NCBI GenBank assembly: GCA_949775045.1
Contig: OX459100.1
Span: forward strand, 7,353,462-7,417,461
Length of the DNA: 64,000 nt
DNA from: Metridium senile
Taxonomy: Eukaryota; Cnidaria; Anthozoa; Actiniaria; Metridiidae
Direction of reading: 5' to 3'
The notes under the pieces are model-generated. The model did no database searches. It was not told the origin of the DNA and was given only the letters and a program-made list of their open reading frames with translations. The first letter of the stretch is position 1. Each line of letters starts with the position of its first letter. This document shows, in pieces, positions 34,151-45,984 of the stretch. Position numbers and translations under genes: made by a program.

Positions 34151-34641
34151 CTTCTTCTCAATTTCCGTTGAATTGCTACTGTGCATGCATTTTATCAAAC
34201 TCATCCTTCACTTCACTCTTCACTGCATCAATATAACACAGGTGACTACTATACTACTGTTCATTTAAGTATTTTGTATCAACCATAAAAATACTGGAAT
34301 AAAATTTCATGCCTTGACAGCTGGTTTGTGGTGCATTTTATCAAACTCATTCTTCACTTGTTTCCTTAGTTCTTCACTACAATATAGATCAATAGCTGTC
34401 ATAGCCATTGCTTTAGATGCTAACAAAGTCTTGACATGAGCAATGTCAGTCCCTGCAGCTGCTGTGAATCCATATGAATGATTGACAGCCATGCTATCAA
34501 TGCTATAATGAGGGTGAATGGACGGCATGACATGCGATATGTTTCCCATGTCTGTAGAGCCCAGGACTTTCTGTTTCTGTTCTTCCAGAGGAGGAAACTG
34601 GACACCCAGGCTTTCAGCATTGGTTTGGTACAAACTTGCCA

Positions 34642-34650
34642 TTGTAGGGT
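34642..34650. repeat. 9-bp target site duplication of the MULE, left
   Basis: TTGTAGGGT here is repeated exactly at 43007-43015, directly abutting the two ends of the transposon. A 9-bp duplication is typical of Mutator-like elements. Confidence 0.92.
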
Positions 34651-35026
34651 GGTAAGCGCTTGTTTCCATAGCCCAGACTGCCCATGATCCGAAATAGACT
34701 GGAAACGAACTGGCAATCATCTTACGTGTTTACGTAAACGAATGTTACGTATCAGCGATCGTCTTACGTGTAAATACTAAACGAATTCAACGGGGTTAAT
34801 GGAAGAACTTTCAACCTTTGTAATTTTGGATTTGTTTATTTTTTTTTAATCTCTTAAAGAAGAATTCTTATACTTGTGTGATTCCAAAGTCTAAACAGAA
34901 ACAGAAGGAGAAACTGCGAAAAATATAGGGCAGTTTGAGCTATGGAAACGAGCCCCTTCGAGCTGACAAAATGTTCGTTTCCATAGCTCAAACTGACCTT
35001 TTATTTTTGATGAAACCTTGGCAATA
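34651..35026 (+). repeat. left terminal inverted repeat of the MULE
   Basis: It contains a subterminal palindrome with 21-bp perfect arms (34931-34951 and 34975-34995; GTTTGAGCTATGGAAACG). The extreme end repeats a related motif (TGTTTCCATAGCCCAGACTG). These repeated motifs may be transposase binding sites (inference). Confidence 0.88.
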
Positions 35027-35088
35027 TTGAAGCTAATTCACATGTACAATGTAAGAACCGAGCTTAAAATAAATGAATTAAAACAAAT

Positions 35089-38000
35089 ATGTTCTGGTTT
35101 TTAATTAAATGTCTCGATCCCTATAGCCACGAGCCTTACCACAACCCCCTGATCCCTTCAATAACTTATGACGCAGCCCACCCTAATAAGAACCTAATTC
35201 TGGACTTTTCGCGGGCTTTTTTAAAGCTGATTGCAAAATCAAAGTCCAAAATTGTTCTTGCGAAAATGTCTTTTAAAACATCACCAGTAGCACTGTTATT
35301 TGACCACCAAGTAAAAAATAACTTTGGGTACGTTTTCGATGTGGAGGAAGTCCCCGAAATCGTTAGAGAATGGGAGTTGTACACAAATTCATCATTTACT
35401 GTTTGGTCAGCAGACAAAGACTTTGGGAATATTGGTAAGTGCATGATTCGTGGTTTAATTCCTAATTATTCATCTGTTAATTGATTGTAAAATCACAAAC
35501 TATTCAGTCTACCAGACTGCAATAATTTATTCATAAATATTTAATTTTATTCATGTATTCATTCATTCATGTAGCAGGCTTTATGCATGTACAAGTAGAA
35601 ATTGTTGAAAAAAAACAACAACAACAAAGGTTAAAATATTAAATATAAAATGAAAGTAAGCATACACAATAGATATAAGATGTTATTTTCTGCTTCATTG
35701 CATAATATTCCCCACCACCAAGCAACACAGCAACAAATATAGAGACTTTTATGCTTGCATGGCCAAGAGAGAAGTTTATTTATTAATTATAGTACTACGC
35801 TATCAGTAATCTAGACTGAGAAATGACATGCAAATAAATATTCTCTGCCTAGCTACCGGGTGGGTGGGAGGGAAAACAAGAAACTAGACAAGCTACTTTA
35901 ATTATATTTAATTTATTTACTCATAATTTAATTTTTCATCAGTTGTAAATAGTTAATTATCTTCTTTGTAAAGCGCCTTGAGCATAGGATAAGTGCACTA
36001 TAGAAATAAAGTTTATTATTATTATTATAGTCATGCCATATATGTAATTCTATCTAGATATACAACAGTGCCACAATGATAGCTATACTCACATACATTA
36101 ACATACATTAATACATACAACCAGACAGACATATTTATAAAGTAACAAATGGATGAAAAATTGAAATAATTAGCTTACCACAGGGACTATTAGACCAGTA
36201 TTCTGCAGCCCTTAATTTCAAAATTATAAGGTAATTTATTTTGAAAATTCATTTCTATTCAGATCCCACAGCTCATTCACACAAAGTCATGTGGTCTGAC
36301 TGTAAACTAGAATATGATGGTGTACCCTACATAGTACTGGGGAATAAATTCTTAGATTGTCGAAATGGGAAAGATAGGAAAAAATTATTCAAGAAAAAAA
36401 GAATGGAAAATCAGCAGGTAATAGAAATGACAATATACCAATATTAATTGTTGTGTTAATTGTTGCTATTTTATTCACACATGAATTTTCAAATGCTTTT
36501 AGTCAGGTGTGTTAGATCATCAGTTTAAAAGAACAAAGAACATGGTGCAAGATACTAAAAAGATGGGATGTCCTGCACAGATTATTTTGAGGGAAATCAT
36601 GAAATTTCCCCAGTTTAAGGTACTAAACATGCACCACAGTAAAAACCTTGTATATAAGAACCTGTTAGGCCAAAATTTCCCAAATATTAAGAAGTAATTA
36701 CCCTTCAAATAAGAACCACTCTAGACTAAAATCTAAACAGATTCTTATTTTCCAAAACAGCAATTTCACTACATTACACATGTACATGCAATACAAAAAG
36801 GCAACTTAAATAGCCATGAACACTGTTAGTGTTATAATTGAAGGTTAATAGAGTACAAACACTAAAAGTGTGCAACATAATTACCACTAAATACTGCTAA
36901 ATTATGTTAATTCTAGTGTTCTCTATTGTTTAATCAACACTATTTAGTGGTAAATAGTACAAAGTATTGCACACTTTTAGTTTTTGTACTCTATAGAGAG
37001 TTTGATATTATTTTGAGCCACATACATGTATCGGTCAGGGATTATGTTCTTTAACTGCGTATGTAAAAAAAATGCATAAATGATTAAATATAGTGGCGGC
37101 CAGTGTCACCAAGGACAAAAATTAAGAACCTATAATTATAAGAACCTAAGTAGCCTTTATGCACAGTAAGTAACATTTTTATAAGAACCTATGGAGGCTA
37201 ACTTGAAAAAACTTAGGTTCTTATACACAGGTTTTTACTGTATATCATCTATATATTTCTTTATTGTTTTGATAATTGATTTTTTTTTTCATTCTGGCAA
37301 TGTTGTAAAGATAAGCAAGGACTCCCAAAAAAGGAGAAGAACAGCCTCTGAGAAACTGAGGGCATATCTGGATAAGGAAAAAGGAGTTCAAGGAGAGCGA
37401 CGTATCTACATTGAACTTCCTGGAGAGCAAGAACATAAATATCACATCACTGGGGAGGTATTAGTTATTCTACCATTAACGTTGGCAGCTTCATTTATTG
37501 TAGTGAACTTCAACAGTGCAGTACCATCATTACATACATGTATGTGTATTTAACAATTTTTTTGACAAAGTCGAGTAGATCCACAACAATTTAGACGATT
37601 CGATGACACCAACTGTGGTAAATAAGGGGACATATCATGCGAAACCATCGTAAATTTGTTGTTTACCACATTAAAAATGAGCAAATAGCAACTGTGGTAT
37701 TGTACTCTTATTCACCACAGCTCACGACCAATCAGAAAGCGGGAAAATTATCAAATGCGGTAAAAATTACAATAGCATGATTGTTACATTATAGTCTATT
37801 TGACTGTGATACAATTATGAAATTTCTATATAATTATTATCCTGTGCTTACAGGCTGGAGGAATTCATCATGCTGTTGATCAAAGAGTTGTTGGAAAGAT
37901 CCATGATCTTGTTGCAAAAGGGGTATTAGGAGTGCAAGAAATGAGAAGGCATCTAAAAGAATTTGTAAATAATGAGTTGTTTTTAGGAAGAGACATTCCA

Positions 38001-41000
38001 CCCTCCACCAGTAGACGTTACTTCCCGACCAAGAAGGATCTACAGAATCACATGTATCGTGCAGTGGTCAAAAACAGATTTTCCAGTTGTGACCAAACAA
38101 ATGTAGCCAGTAAAATCAAAGTGTGGCAAGAGAAATATCCACAAGATAAGTTCTTATTCCGACCATATAAAGATATTAATGAGAATAATGAAAGCTATGA
38201 GGAAGGCAACAATGATGAGGATGAAGAAGTAGAGATAAAGGTCACCGTGCCTCTCAGTAAACAGAAGCTGCTTTTTCTCCATCAAACCCCTTGGCAACAA
38301 AGGTTACTGGCCAGGTATGGGAATAACATATGCCTTCTTGATGCCACTTACAAGACCACCAGATACTCGTTGCCTCTCTTCTTTCTTGCTGTGAAAACCA
38401 ATGTTGATTATCAGGTTGTAGGCTCTTTCATTGTGCAAGATGAGTCCACAGACTCAATTAAGGAGGCGATTGGTGTTCTGAAGCAATGGAATCCATCATG
38501 GAACCCGCCATATTTTATGACTGACTTTGCTGAAGAAGAAATTAATGCAATTGAAGAAAACTTTCCAGGTATTAACAATAATAACAATTATTATACATTG
38601 TACTCACTATCCAGAATCTGATTAAGAGCCTGCAGATTATTTTTACAATCAACCAGCCTACAGATTAGTGAAACATTATTTAAAAAAAATTTACTAGCCA
38701 ATTATTTTCGCTAATCTGTAGTTATGTTGCGCCTGCAATGCATACTTTGCCAAAAATATCACTTTATTGCCCACTTTCGTTGTTTCCTTGATAAAAAGAA
38801 ATTGCATTCAACGTGAAAGAACTTTTGATGCTTCATTCAATAAAACAATTATTGAATTCAGTTTTGTGATATCAGAATAATCAAGGTCTTGTACAGTAAT
38901 CAGCCTCGTCCTCCGGCATGGCCTGATTACACTTACCTCAACTATTCTGGATATTACAAAAACATCATCCGATAAGTGTTTTATTATACATGATGATTCA
39001 TAATACTTAATGGAAAACACCTTTTATAGATTGCATTGTTTACCTGTGCGATTTCCATCGCGAACAAGCATGGGAGAGATGGGTTTCCAAAAAAGATCAC
39101 CAAGTTTCCCAACAAAAGGAGGAAGTTCTCGCCAGGCTTCGACGAGTAGCCCGTGCAACAACAAAGACTTTGTATGACAAAGCTGTCTCCGACCTAAAAA
39201 CATCAGATGTATGGTTAATGAACACAAAGTTACAAAAGTGGTTTGGAAGTACATGGTTACCATGCAGTAAGGTACTGATGCAAATCAGTCTAATATAACC
39301 CTAACAGCAGTATTATGATTTCATTAATTATGATTTCATTAATTATGATTTCATTAATTATTATGATTTCATTAATTAGGATTTCATTAATTAGGATTTC
39401 ATTAATTAGGATTTCATTAAATATTATAGTCATTTTTGTTTATGATTCAATTCATACTACAATCATGTCATGTTACTTTGTATTTTCCTGTCTCTCCCAC
39501 ATAGTAATTAATGTATTCAAATTGGTTCATTGTATTGCAGAGATGGGCATGGTCATTCAGAAATGAAGGCTTTAATGTAATGATAAACACCAACAATGGC
39601 TTAGAAAGACAGAACAAGCTTTTTAAATACAGTTATCTGCAGAAACACAAACACACTAGCCTAAGTGGAATGCTGACCATTCTAATTGAAGAATTTCTTC
39701 CAGAGAACTATAATAGGTAACTATATAAGAAAAAAAATTGTCAGTGAGAATTAATGTTCAACTTTTCATCATTTCTATTCATTTCTTTATCATTTCTTCG
39801 CTTGCTCCATAAACCTTTTATCGTTTAATGCTCCAGATCCATAACTGAAATCTACATGTAATATTGCTTTTCTGTTTAATATAATTATGAAGAATTGCAT
39901 TTGTACCTAAAACAATGCAACCAACCAAAATACCCAAATGACAACAATATTCATCTATTCTATACTAGATATGTGGAAAAGAATGTGAAAAGCAGCTCCA
40001 TGTATCGATGCTATCACAAAGACATCCCTGGTTTCCTAATCAATAAACCAAGACATCTGGTGGGACATTGTATGGAGAGATGGTATAGTGCTAATACCAT
40101 TTCCTTGAATAGCATCACCAAAACTAAAGAAGGCAGCTTTCAAGTCAAAAGCCAATCAGACAATGGCACATATAATGTAACATTTGGGGATTCTGCCACA
40201 ATGCCAAAATGTGAATGTGCTGACTGGAAGCAAAACTACCTTCCATGTAAGCACTTTTTGTCTATCTTCCAACACTTTCCAGGCTATAACTATGACAAGC
40301 TGTCAATTAACTACCGTGAATCCACATTACTGAATCTTGATGAACATCTACTACAGAATGTTTCTTCACAGAAACAATCAGAGGAAATACACGAACATGC
40401 ACCCTCATCACCTACAGCAGCCATTCCTCACACTGATACAGAAAGCAATTCAGAGAATAATAATCCAAATCCTCCTTTACCCCTCCCTACTAAAAATCCC
40501 CAGCCAAGAAGTGAAGCAGCAAAATGCAGAGAGGTTCTAAAAAAAATTCAGAATCTAACTTTTCTTGTGGAAGACATTACAGGCCTTACAACTGTTAAAG
40601 ACCAACTGTTAGTAACTTACAAATACATCTTACAGTACGTACCAGAAGAAGATGGCATTCAGCTTGAAATTAGTAACACTAAAAAAATAAGAGAGAAACC
40701 AGTCAAACCAGTCAAACCAGTTATTACACAAAACAATACCAAGTGCAAAGCACTCCCTCTTCACAAGGCAAAAAAAAACAAGTACAATGGAAGAGTTGGG
40801 GAGGTGGCAGGAGTGATGAAAAAGTGCCTTGCAGTGTCAACCCCTATAGAAACTCTTATAGCAAATATGCAGACAGCCCAAACAGCCTTTGAAAATGATA
40901 ATGTATCATCACAAGAAATACCAGTAAATCCAGAAAACCAATCACCTTCTTCTAGCCCTAAAGAAATACCAGTATATCCAGATAATCAATCACCTCCATC

Positions 41001-41856
41001 TAGCCCTAAAGAAATACCAGTAAATCCAGAAAACCAATCAACTTCACCTAGCCCTAAAGAAATACCAGTATATCCAGATAACCAATCACCTATGTCTAGC
41101 CCTAAAGAATTGCCAGTATATCCAGATAACCAATCACCTTCTTCTAGCCCTCCAGAAATACTGATAATTCCAGATAGCCAATCACCTCCATCTAGCCCTA
41201 AAGAAAAACCAGTAAATCCAGAAAACCAATCACCTTCATCTAGCTGTCAAGAAATAAATCCAGATAACCAATCACTCAAACCTGTTAAAAAAATAACAAT
41301 ATCTGATCATGAAAATAAATTGATTGCTGGCAATCATATGCTAACAGACGAAACAATGTATATTGTCCAAAATCTTTTACATAAGCAGAATCCAGGCATT
41401 CAAGGCCTGCAAGATACTGTCCTGGGACAAGCTGGAATGTTTTCAGTTTGTTCTGGAGAATTCATCCAAATCCTTCATACAGGAGCCACCCATTGGATTT
41501 GTGTTTCCAACATTGGGTGTGACACAAATGTTGTCAACTTGTTTGACAGTCTCAATAAAGGGACTGTCAACTCATTTGTGGTAAAGCAATTGGCAACTAT
41601 TACAAATTGTACATCACTGAAGGTATCCATCCAACCTGTACAGCAACAAACAAACCGTGTGGACTGTGGTCCTTTTTCTATAGCATATGCCACAAGTCTT
41701 TCATATGGACACGATCCAACATTAACAACATATGATATACCACAGCTCCGACCACACCTTCTCTCCTGCATAAAAAAAGGATACCTTACAATGTTCCCCG
41801 TGATAAACGCTCCACATAAAAGATGCAGATCAAAAGGTATTATTGTGAAGAGTTAA
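35089..41856 (+). CDS. MULE transposase fused to SWIM finger and Ulp1/SENP-type (C48) protease
   Basis: Exons: 35089-35434, 36263-36417, 36503-36619, 37311-37457, 37854-38568, 39030-39271, 39541-39716 and about 39893-41856; roughly 1,280 aa. Exons 2-3 (LEYDGVPYIVLG; KKMGCPAQIILREIMKFPQF) resemble the CARF-like N-terminal region. Exons 5-7 are the MULE DDE core: D at 38340 (CLLDATYKTTRY), D at 38523 (FMTDFAEEE), and E at 39604 (TNNGLERQNK). Exon 8 has the SWIM finger (C-x-C...C-x-H, 40210-40260), eight 16-aa Pro/Ser repeats (40912-41277) and a C-terminal cysteine protease with His (THWICVSN, ~41490), Asp (NLFDSLN), Gln and Cys (NRVDCGPFS, ~41665). Exon 1 could start at the in-frame ATG 35266 instead. 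Splice phases agree through exon 7, but the exon 7-8 junction is off by one base with the sites I can see, which may mean a missed microexon or a disabling indel. Confidence 0.85.
35960..36030 (+). mobile_element. L2/SINE-type 3' tail in MULE intron 1
   Basis: TTTGTAAAGCGCCTTGAGCA, a CACTATAGAAATAAAGTTTA segment and a terminal TTATTATTATTATT run match the conserved 3' tail shared by L2-clade LINEs and their SINEs. The 5' extent of the insertion is not clear. Confidence 0.6.
36636..37244. repeat. nested inverted repeats in a MULE intron
   Basis: Outer arms AGTAAAAACCTTGTATATAA and complement-like at 37214-37244. Nested inside, arms GAGTACAAACACTAAAAGTG and complement at about 36852 and 36998. 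Both look like MITEs, one inside the other. Confidence 0.6.
39315..39425. repeat. short tandem repeat ATTTCATTAATTA(T/G)G, MULE intron 6
   Basis: Seven to eight units of 15-18 bp around ATGATTTCATTAATT. It creates a spurious Ile/Ser-rich open frame. Confidence 0.85.
40912..41277 (+). repeat. coding 48-bp tandem repeat in the MULE protein
   Basis: Eight units of 16 residues on the pattern KEIPVYPDNQSPPSSP link the SWIM part to the protease. Early units are regular; the sixth (EILIIPDSQ) and eighth (truncated) are degenerate. Proline/serine content predicts an unstructured linker. Confidence 0.85.
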
Positions 41857-42630
41857 AAAAAGGAGAATGTAAAAGAGTAAAAAAAAATGACAAGTCAGGT
41901 CAAGGTCGATCTATTGGTGATTAATTTGCTACTGCATGAAAACATTATATAGTCATAACTGTACATATACATGGTTGTTTACGTGACTAATAACTGGCTA
42001 GTAGCATTGAGTTGGTTAGGAGGAATATGGCAATTAAGCAGGGTGGAAAACAAGACCGGCCGAAGAGATGATAAGCTCATCTTGTGCCAAAAGCCAACAT
42101 GCAAAAAGACCATTTAGGGTGTATAGACAGACAACATACACCCCGTCAGTGTTACAACATCTAACATTACATGTGAAGTGAGGTCATGTGCTTCTGTTAC
42201 AGTTGTTATGTTCTACTCAGAACAGACCTGTCTTGTGATTAAACTTATGTACTCATATACATGCTTGTAGTAGTATTTTTGATAGTAATATTTGACATAT
42301 ATTGAAACATGCAGGCAGATTTGCTGTTTTTAAACTGACTAATTGTGTCAATATTAATGTTGAGTATAAGTATAAACATTGGACCACTTTATACAGCAAA
42401 GCTGCTGGCTTAACTAGATGAAGTGTATACACCTAGCTCAATAATGTATAATACATTTAATATAATATTTAACATAATTATATGTAAGCTTAATAATGCA
42501 AATATTAGGTGATTTTTATGACCATGGGAATGGATCAAAACAGAAGCGATCGATTATATAATTTTTCGTTATTTAAGTTATCGTAACACAAACTTGCATT
42601 ACAATGTTTTTCCTTACCTTTATTGTAAAG
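41857..42630. other. MULE 3' non-coding region
   Basis: AT-rich sequence between the stop codon and the right TIR; no second gene is seen. Polyadenylation is probably within this stretch, but no single AATAAA site stands out. Confidence 0.6.
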
Positions 42631-43006
42631 TATTGCCAAGGTTTCATCAAAAATGAAAGGTCAGTTTGAGCTATGGAAACGAACATTTTGTCAGCTCGAA
42701 GGGGCTCGTTTCCATAGCTCAAACTGCCCTATATTTTTCGCAGTTTCTCCTTCTGTTTCTGTTTAGACTTTGGAATCACACAAGTATAAGAATTCTTCTT
42801 TAAGAGATTAAAAAAAAATAAACAAATCCAAAATTACAAAGGTTGAAAGTTCTTCCATTAACCCCGTTGAATTCGTTTAGTATTTACACGTAAGACGATC
42901 GCTGATACGTAACATTCGTTTACGTAAACACGTAAGATGATTGCCAGTTCGTTTCCAGTCTATTTCGGATCATGGGCAGTCTGGGCTATGGAAACAAGCG
43001 CTTACC
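42631..43006 (-). repeat. right terminal inverted repeat of the MULE
   Basis: The complement of 34651-35026. The only difference I found is one C/T change near the inner end. The same subterminal palindrome is present at about 42662-42726. Confidence 0.88.
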
Positions 43007-43015
43007 TTGTAGGGT
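43007..43015. repeat. 9-bp target site duplication of the MULE, right
   Basis: TTGTAGGGT, identical to 34642-34650. After it the interrupted M20 exon resumes in frame. Confidence 0.92.
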
Positions 43016-43443
43016 TGGACGCCATGTTGGAGTAGTAGACGGAGTTATATGATAGATCAACTGTACAACCTAATTGATAAGAAAACAAGACATAAGTTTA
43101 TGAATAGACAATGAGTCCACAATCATGGAAAGGTGGATAGTAAGTTGATGAAGATGATGACAATGATTATGTTGATATTGATGATGATTATGATGAGGAT
43201 AATAATGATAACAATAATTAGAACGAAAATGGTAATGACAATTAATGACAAATTATGAGGATAATGATTATGTTGATCAAAATGATGATGATGATAATAA
43301 TAATTATGATGATGATGATAATGATGAATTATAGTAATGCAATGTATGTAACATGATGAAGTGCAAAAATAGCACATTTTACATCTGTCTCAATCTACTT
43401 TAACTTTCTCTGCCATTTTAGTAAAATTATATGAAAGAATTAA

Positions 43444-45023
43444 GGTATCAGGACTGGTTATGGACAACTCTCTGCTCAAATTTTGTTTCTTCTTCTATAA
43501 GTTAGATTGTGATATTATCTAAAATATTCTTTTCAAAAAAATGCTGTTTTTACTTTCCAATTTCGCTAAATTGCTGATAATAAAATTTGTGAACAAAATT
43601 TGACCGGAACTATCATGTCAACAGCTAATTAGCCATCTGTCATTGAAAGCTGGTTGCCAGGCAACAATATAAGCCCCATGTGATTTCATACTTAGGGTAT
43701 TTACTCACAAAATCAAAAATCTTACTCAAAAATCTTCTACACAACGCGAAAATCGAAAAACTTTTAATAATCTCTGTCATATTCATGGTGTAGATTCTCG
43801 TATAGTTCATTAAGATTCTTTAATGGCTTCTCGAAAGCAAAGATTGTCTTCTTTGTTATTGCCAAAACCAAAGAAACCGTTCCTGCTCGAACGACGAAAA
43901 TCTCTCGCAGAAAGCGATCAAGGCTCTTATTATGCTCAGGAAACACAAAGGTCAGAGGAACCTACACAAAGTGCTGCACATTGTAGTTAAGTGCTTTCTT
44001 CGAGGTTTTCTACAAACACTTCGCCATCAAATCTAGAAGTTAGAATGTCAAATCTTCAGTATTCACTCGGAAGTAAGCGATAAAAGTAGCATTGTTATCT
44101 GTGCGTTGTTACAAAGGTATTGACATTAAAATACGATCATAATTACCCCAATCCCCTCATTTGTTTAATAACAATTTCTCTAGGTCGCTGTGGCGGCTCT
44201 GCATGTTGTGTGTTTGCGTCGGCCACAGCTTCGGCATTCACATGCAAACGCTTTCCTCTAGGCAAAGTTTGTTTACTAATATTATAGGCGAAATGCATCA
44301 GGGATCATAAAGTCATCAACGACATTGACTAGCAAAGCCCGGTTTCAATACACCACAGAACGAGTGACTGGAATAGCATCCTATTACACTAATAATAGCC
44401 TACGGTATATGATACAGACCAGGCAAGATGACAACTCATTGACAGATGAGGTGTCTGTGTAAACACTCAGCGGCTCCGTGGCCCGAAACTTATAAACGCG
44501 TAATTCTTATAATTAGCCTCAAATTTTCATTTTTAAACAACTATCATTCGCTAAAATTTTAACAGATTGCAACTAAACTTCGCCATTTTGTAGAACGATG
44601 TTTCAAGCGTGAGACGGTGTCTGCGATTTTCTATTTTGTTAAAAAGATATCACTTCATTAATAGGAAAATACATTAAAATATCGATTATCGATGTTTGAG
44701 ATCTCGTAGCAATTGATCTAAGATAGATATCAAAAATCCCAGGCACCGTTTTGGAGATTAACTTCTCTTACGTGCAAAGACATGTTTGTTATTGACGTGA
44801 TGGTAATTTTTAAAGGGCTGTGATTTTTCAAACAGAGGACACTCAAATCGCACTAAACTCTACATATCTTTTTCGCAATTTAAGTTATGGACAATTCGAA
44901 AATGTTTCCTAAAACTACATTTATTTACCTATCAGATAATATATACTTTTATAACAAAATATTGTAAAGCTTGAGCACAATTTGAGGTCGCGCACATAGG
45001 GGTCCATAACCAGTCCTGATACC
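43444..45023. mobile_element. 1.58-kb TTAA-flanked element in M20 copy 2 intron 2
   Basis: The ends GGTATCAGGACTGGTTATGG and complement are directly bordered by TTAA (43440-43443 and 45024-45027). The empty site is visible at the homologous place in copy 1 (about 31160), where the sequence runs through without the insert. No transposase domain is recognised; a 60-codon minus frame at 43764-43946 has no known match. It is a non-autonomous piggyBac- or Kolobok-type element by target site. Confidence 0.82.
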
Positions 45024-45309
45024 TTAACGTTAGAGTTTCATAAGTATTACACAACATTTGCATTCCGTCTGCATTAGATATGCAGTGGCTCTCCTTTGCC
45101 TCTCCACTTTATATCCATACAGATCAGCCACTAATATTGTATATCACACTTAGTTATGTTTGCCATTTTGGCCATGTAAGCCATCTTACCTTTCTTGTAT
45201 TATTAGCCAGTCACAATGTATTTTATATATATTTTAACATGTTGCTATAGCTAACAAAAAAATCTTACAAACGTTTTTCTATCCTAAGACATGATAGGTA
45301 AACTCTGAG

Positions 45310-45440
45310 GCTGGTTGTACAAAGCCTGAATAGCACTACCACTGGATAAACCCCTATCTACCCGATAAAACCTATTCAAATTAAAAACACTGGATAACTC
45401 TTATCCGGTGGATAGTACTATTCAGGTTTCGTACAACCTG
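45310..45440. mobile_element. small MITE, copy 2 counterpart of 31449-31577
   Basis: Same inverted ends (GGTTGTACAAAGCCTGAATA...CAGGTTTCGTACAACC) at the same intron position as in copy 1. Confidence 0.65.
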
Positions 45441-45984
45441 ACCCTGACATTTAAGTATTTATTGACTGACCTGCTGTCTTTGCTGCTCCTTCAAAACAGC
45501 AAATAACCTTCCCCTTTAGATGGTCCATTTCATCATCGGATGGAGCTCTATAACAATACTCTAATATTGCCTTATCAGGGATGATGTTGGGTTTGACACC
45601 TCCATCTTTAAACACTCCATGTACCCTCCATGTCGGCTTCATCTGTTGCCGCAACATACTGATACTGTTGTATGCAGAAACAGCAGCATCAAGAGCATTA
45701 ATGCCCTCCCAGGGAAATGCCGCAGCATGCGATGATTCTCCCTTGAAGGTAGCAACAACAGTATCCCGGGCCAAGACTAGTGGTACGGTAGAGTCCACAG
45801 GTGTTGGATGGACCATCATGCAGTAATCAATATCTTTGAAGCATCCTTTGTCATTCATTAGCACCTTGCCCCCACCACCTTCCTGTGCTGGAGTACCCAA
45901 GATTACTACTTTACCAAGCTTGTTTCCAGTGGATTCTAGGGCTGCTCTGATTCCTGTTAGAAATACAGTAAAATGATATATGAA

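Larger units (their letters stand above)
34651..43006 (+). mobile_element. Mutator-like DNA transposon (MULE) with transposase-Ulp1 gene
   Basis: An 8,356-bp element bounded by inverted repeats of about 376 bp (34651-35026 and 42631-43006; outermost GGTAAGCGCTTG) that differ at only one position I could find. A perfect 9-bp target duplication flanks it. It lies in exon 3 of M20 copy 2, antisense to that gene. It carries one multi-exon gene reading left to right. Its introns hold their own repeats (an L2-like 3' tail at 35960-36030, inverted repeats at 36636-37244, a short tandem repeat at 39315-39420). TIR length, TSD length, SWIM finger and DDE context all agree on the MULE superfamily. Near-identical TIRs and the intact duplication argue for a recent insertion. 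Confidence 0.92.

Noticed and set aside
39024..39263. Minus-strand 79-codon frame
   Set aside because: Antisense shadow of MULE exon 6 (39030-39271).
43764..43946. 60-codon frame in the 1.58-kb TTAA element as a transposase fragment
   Set aside because: Too short, with no DDE or other recognisable motif.
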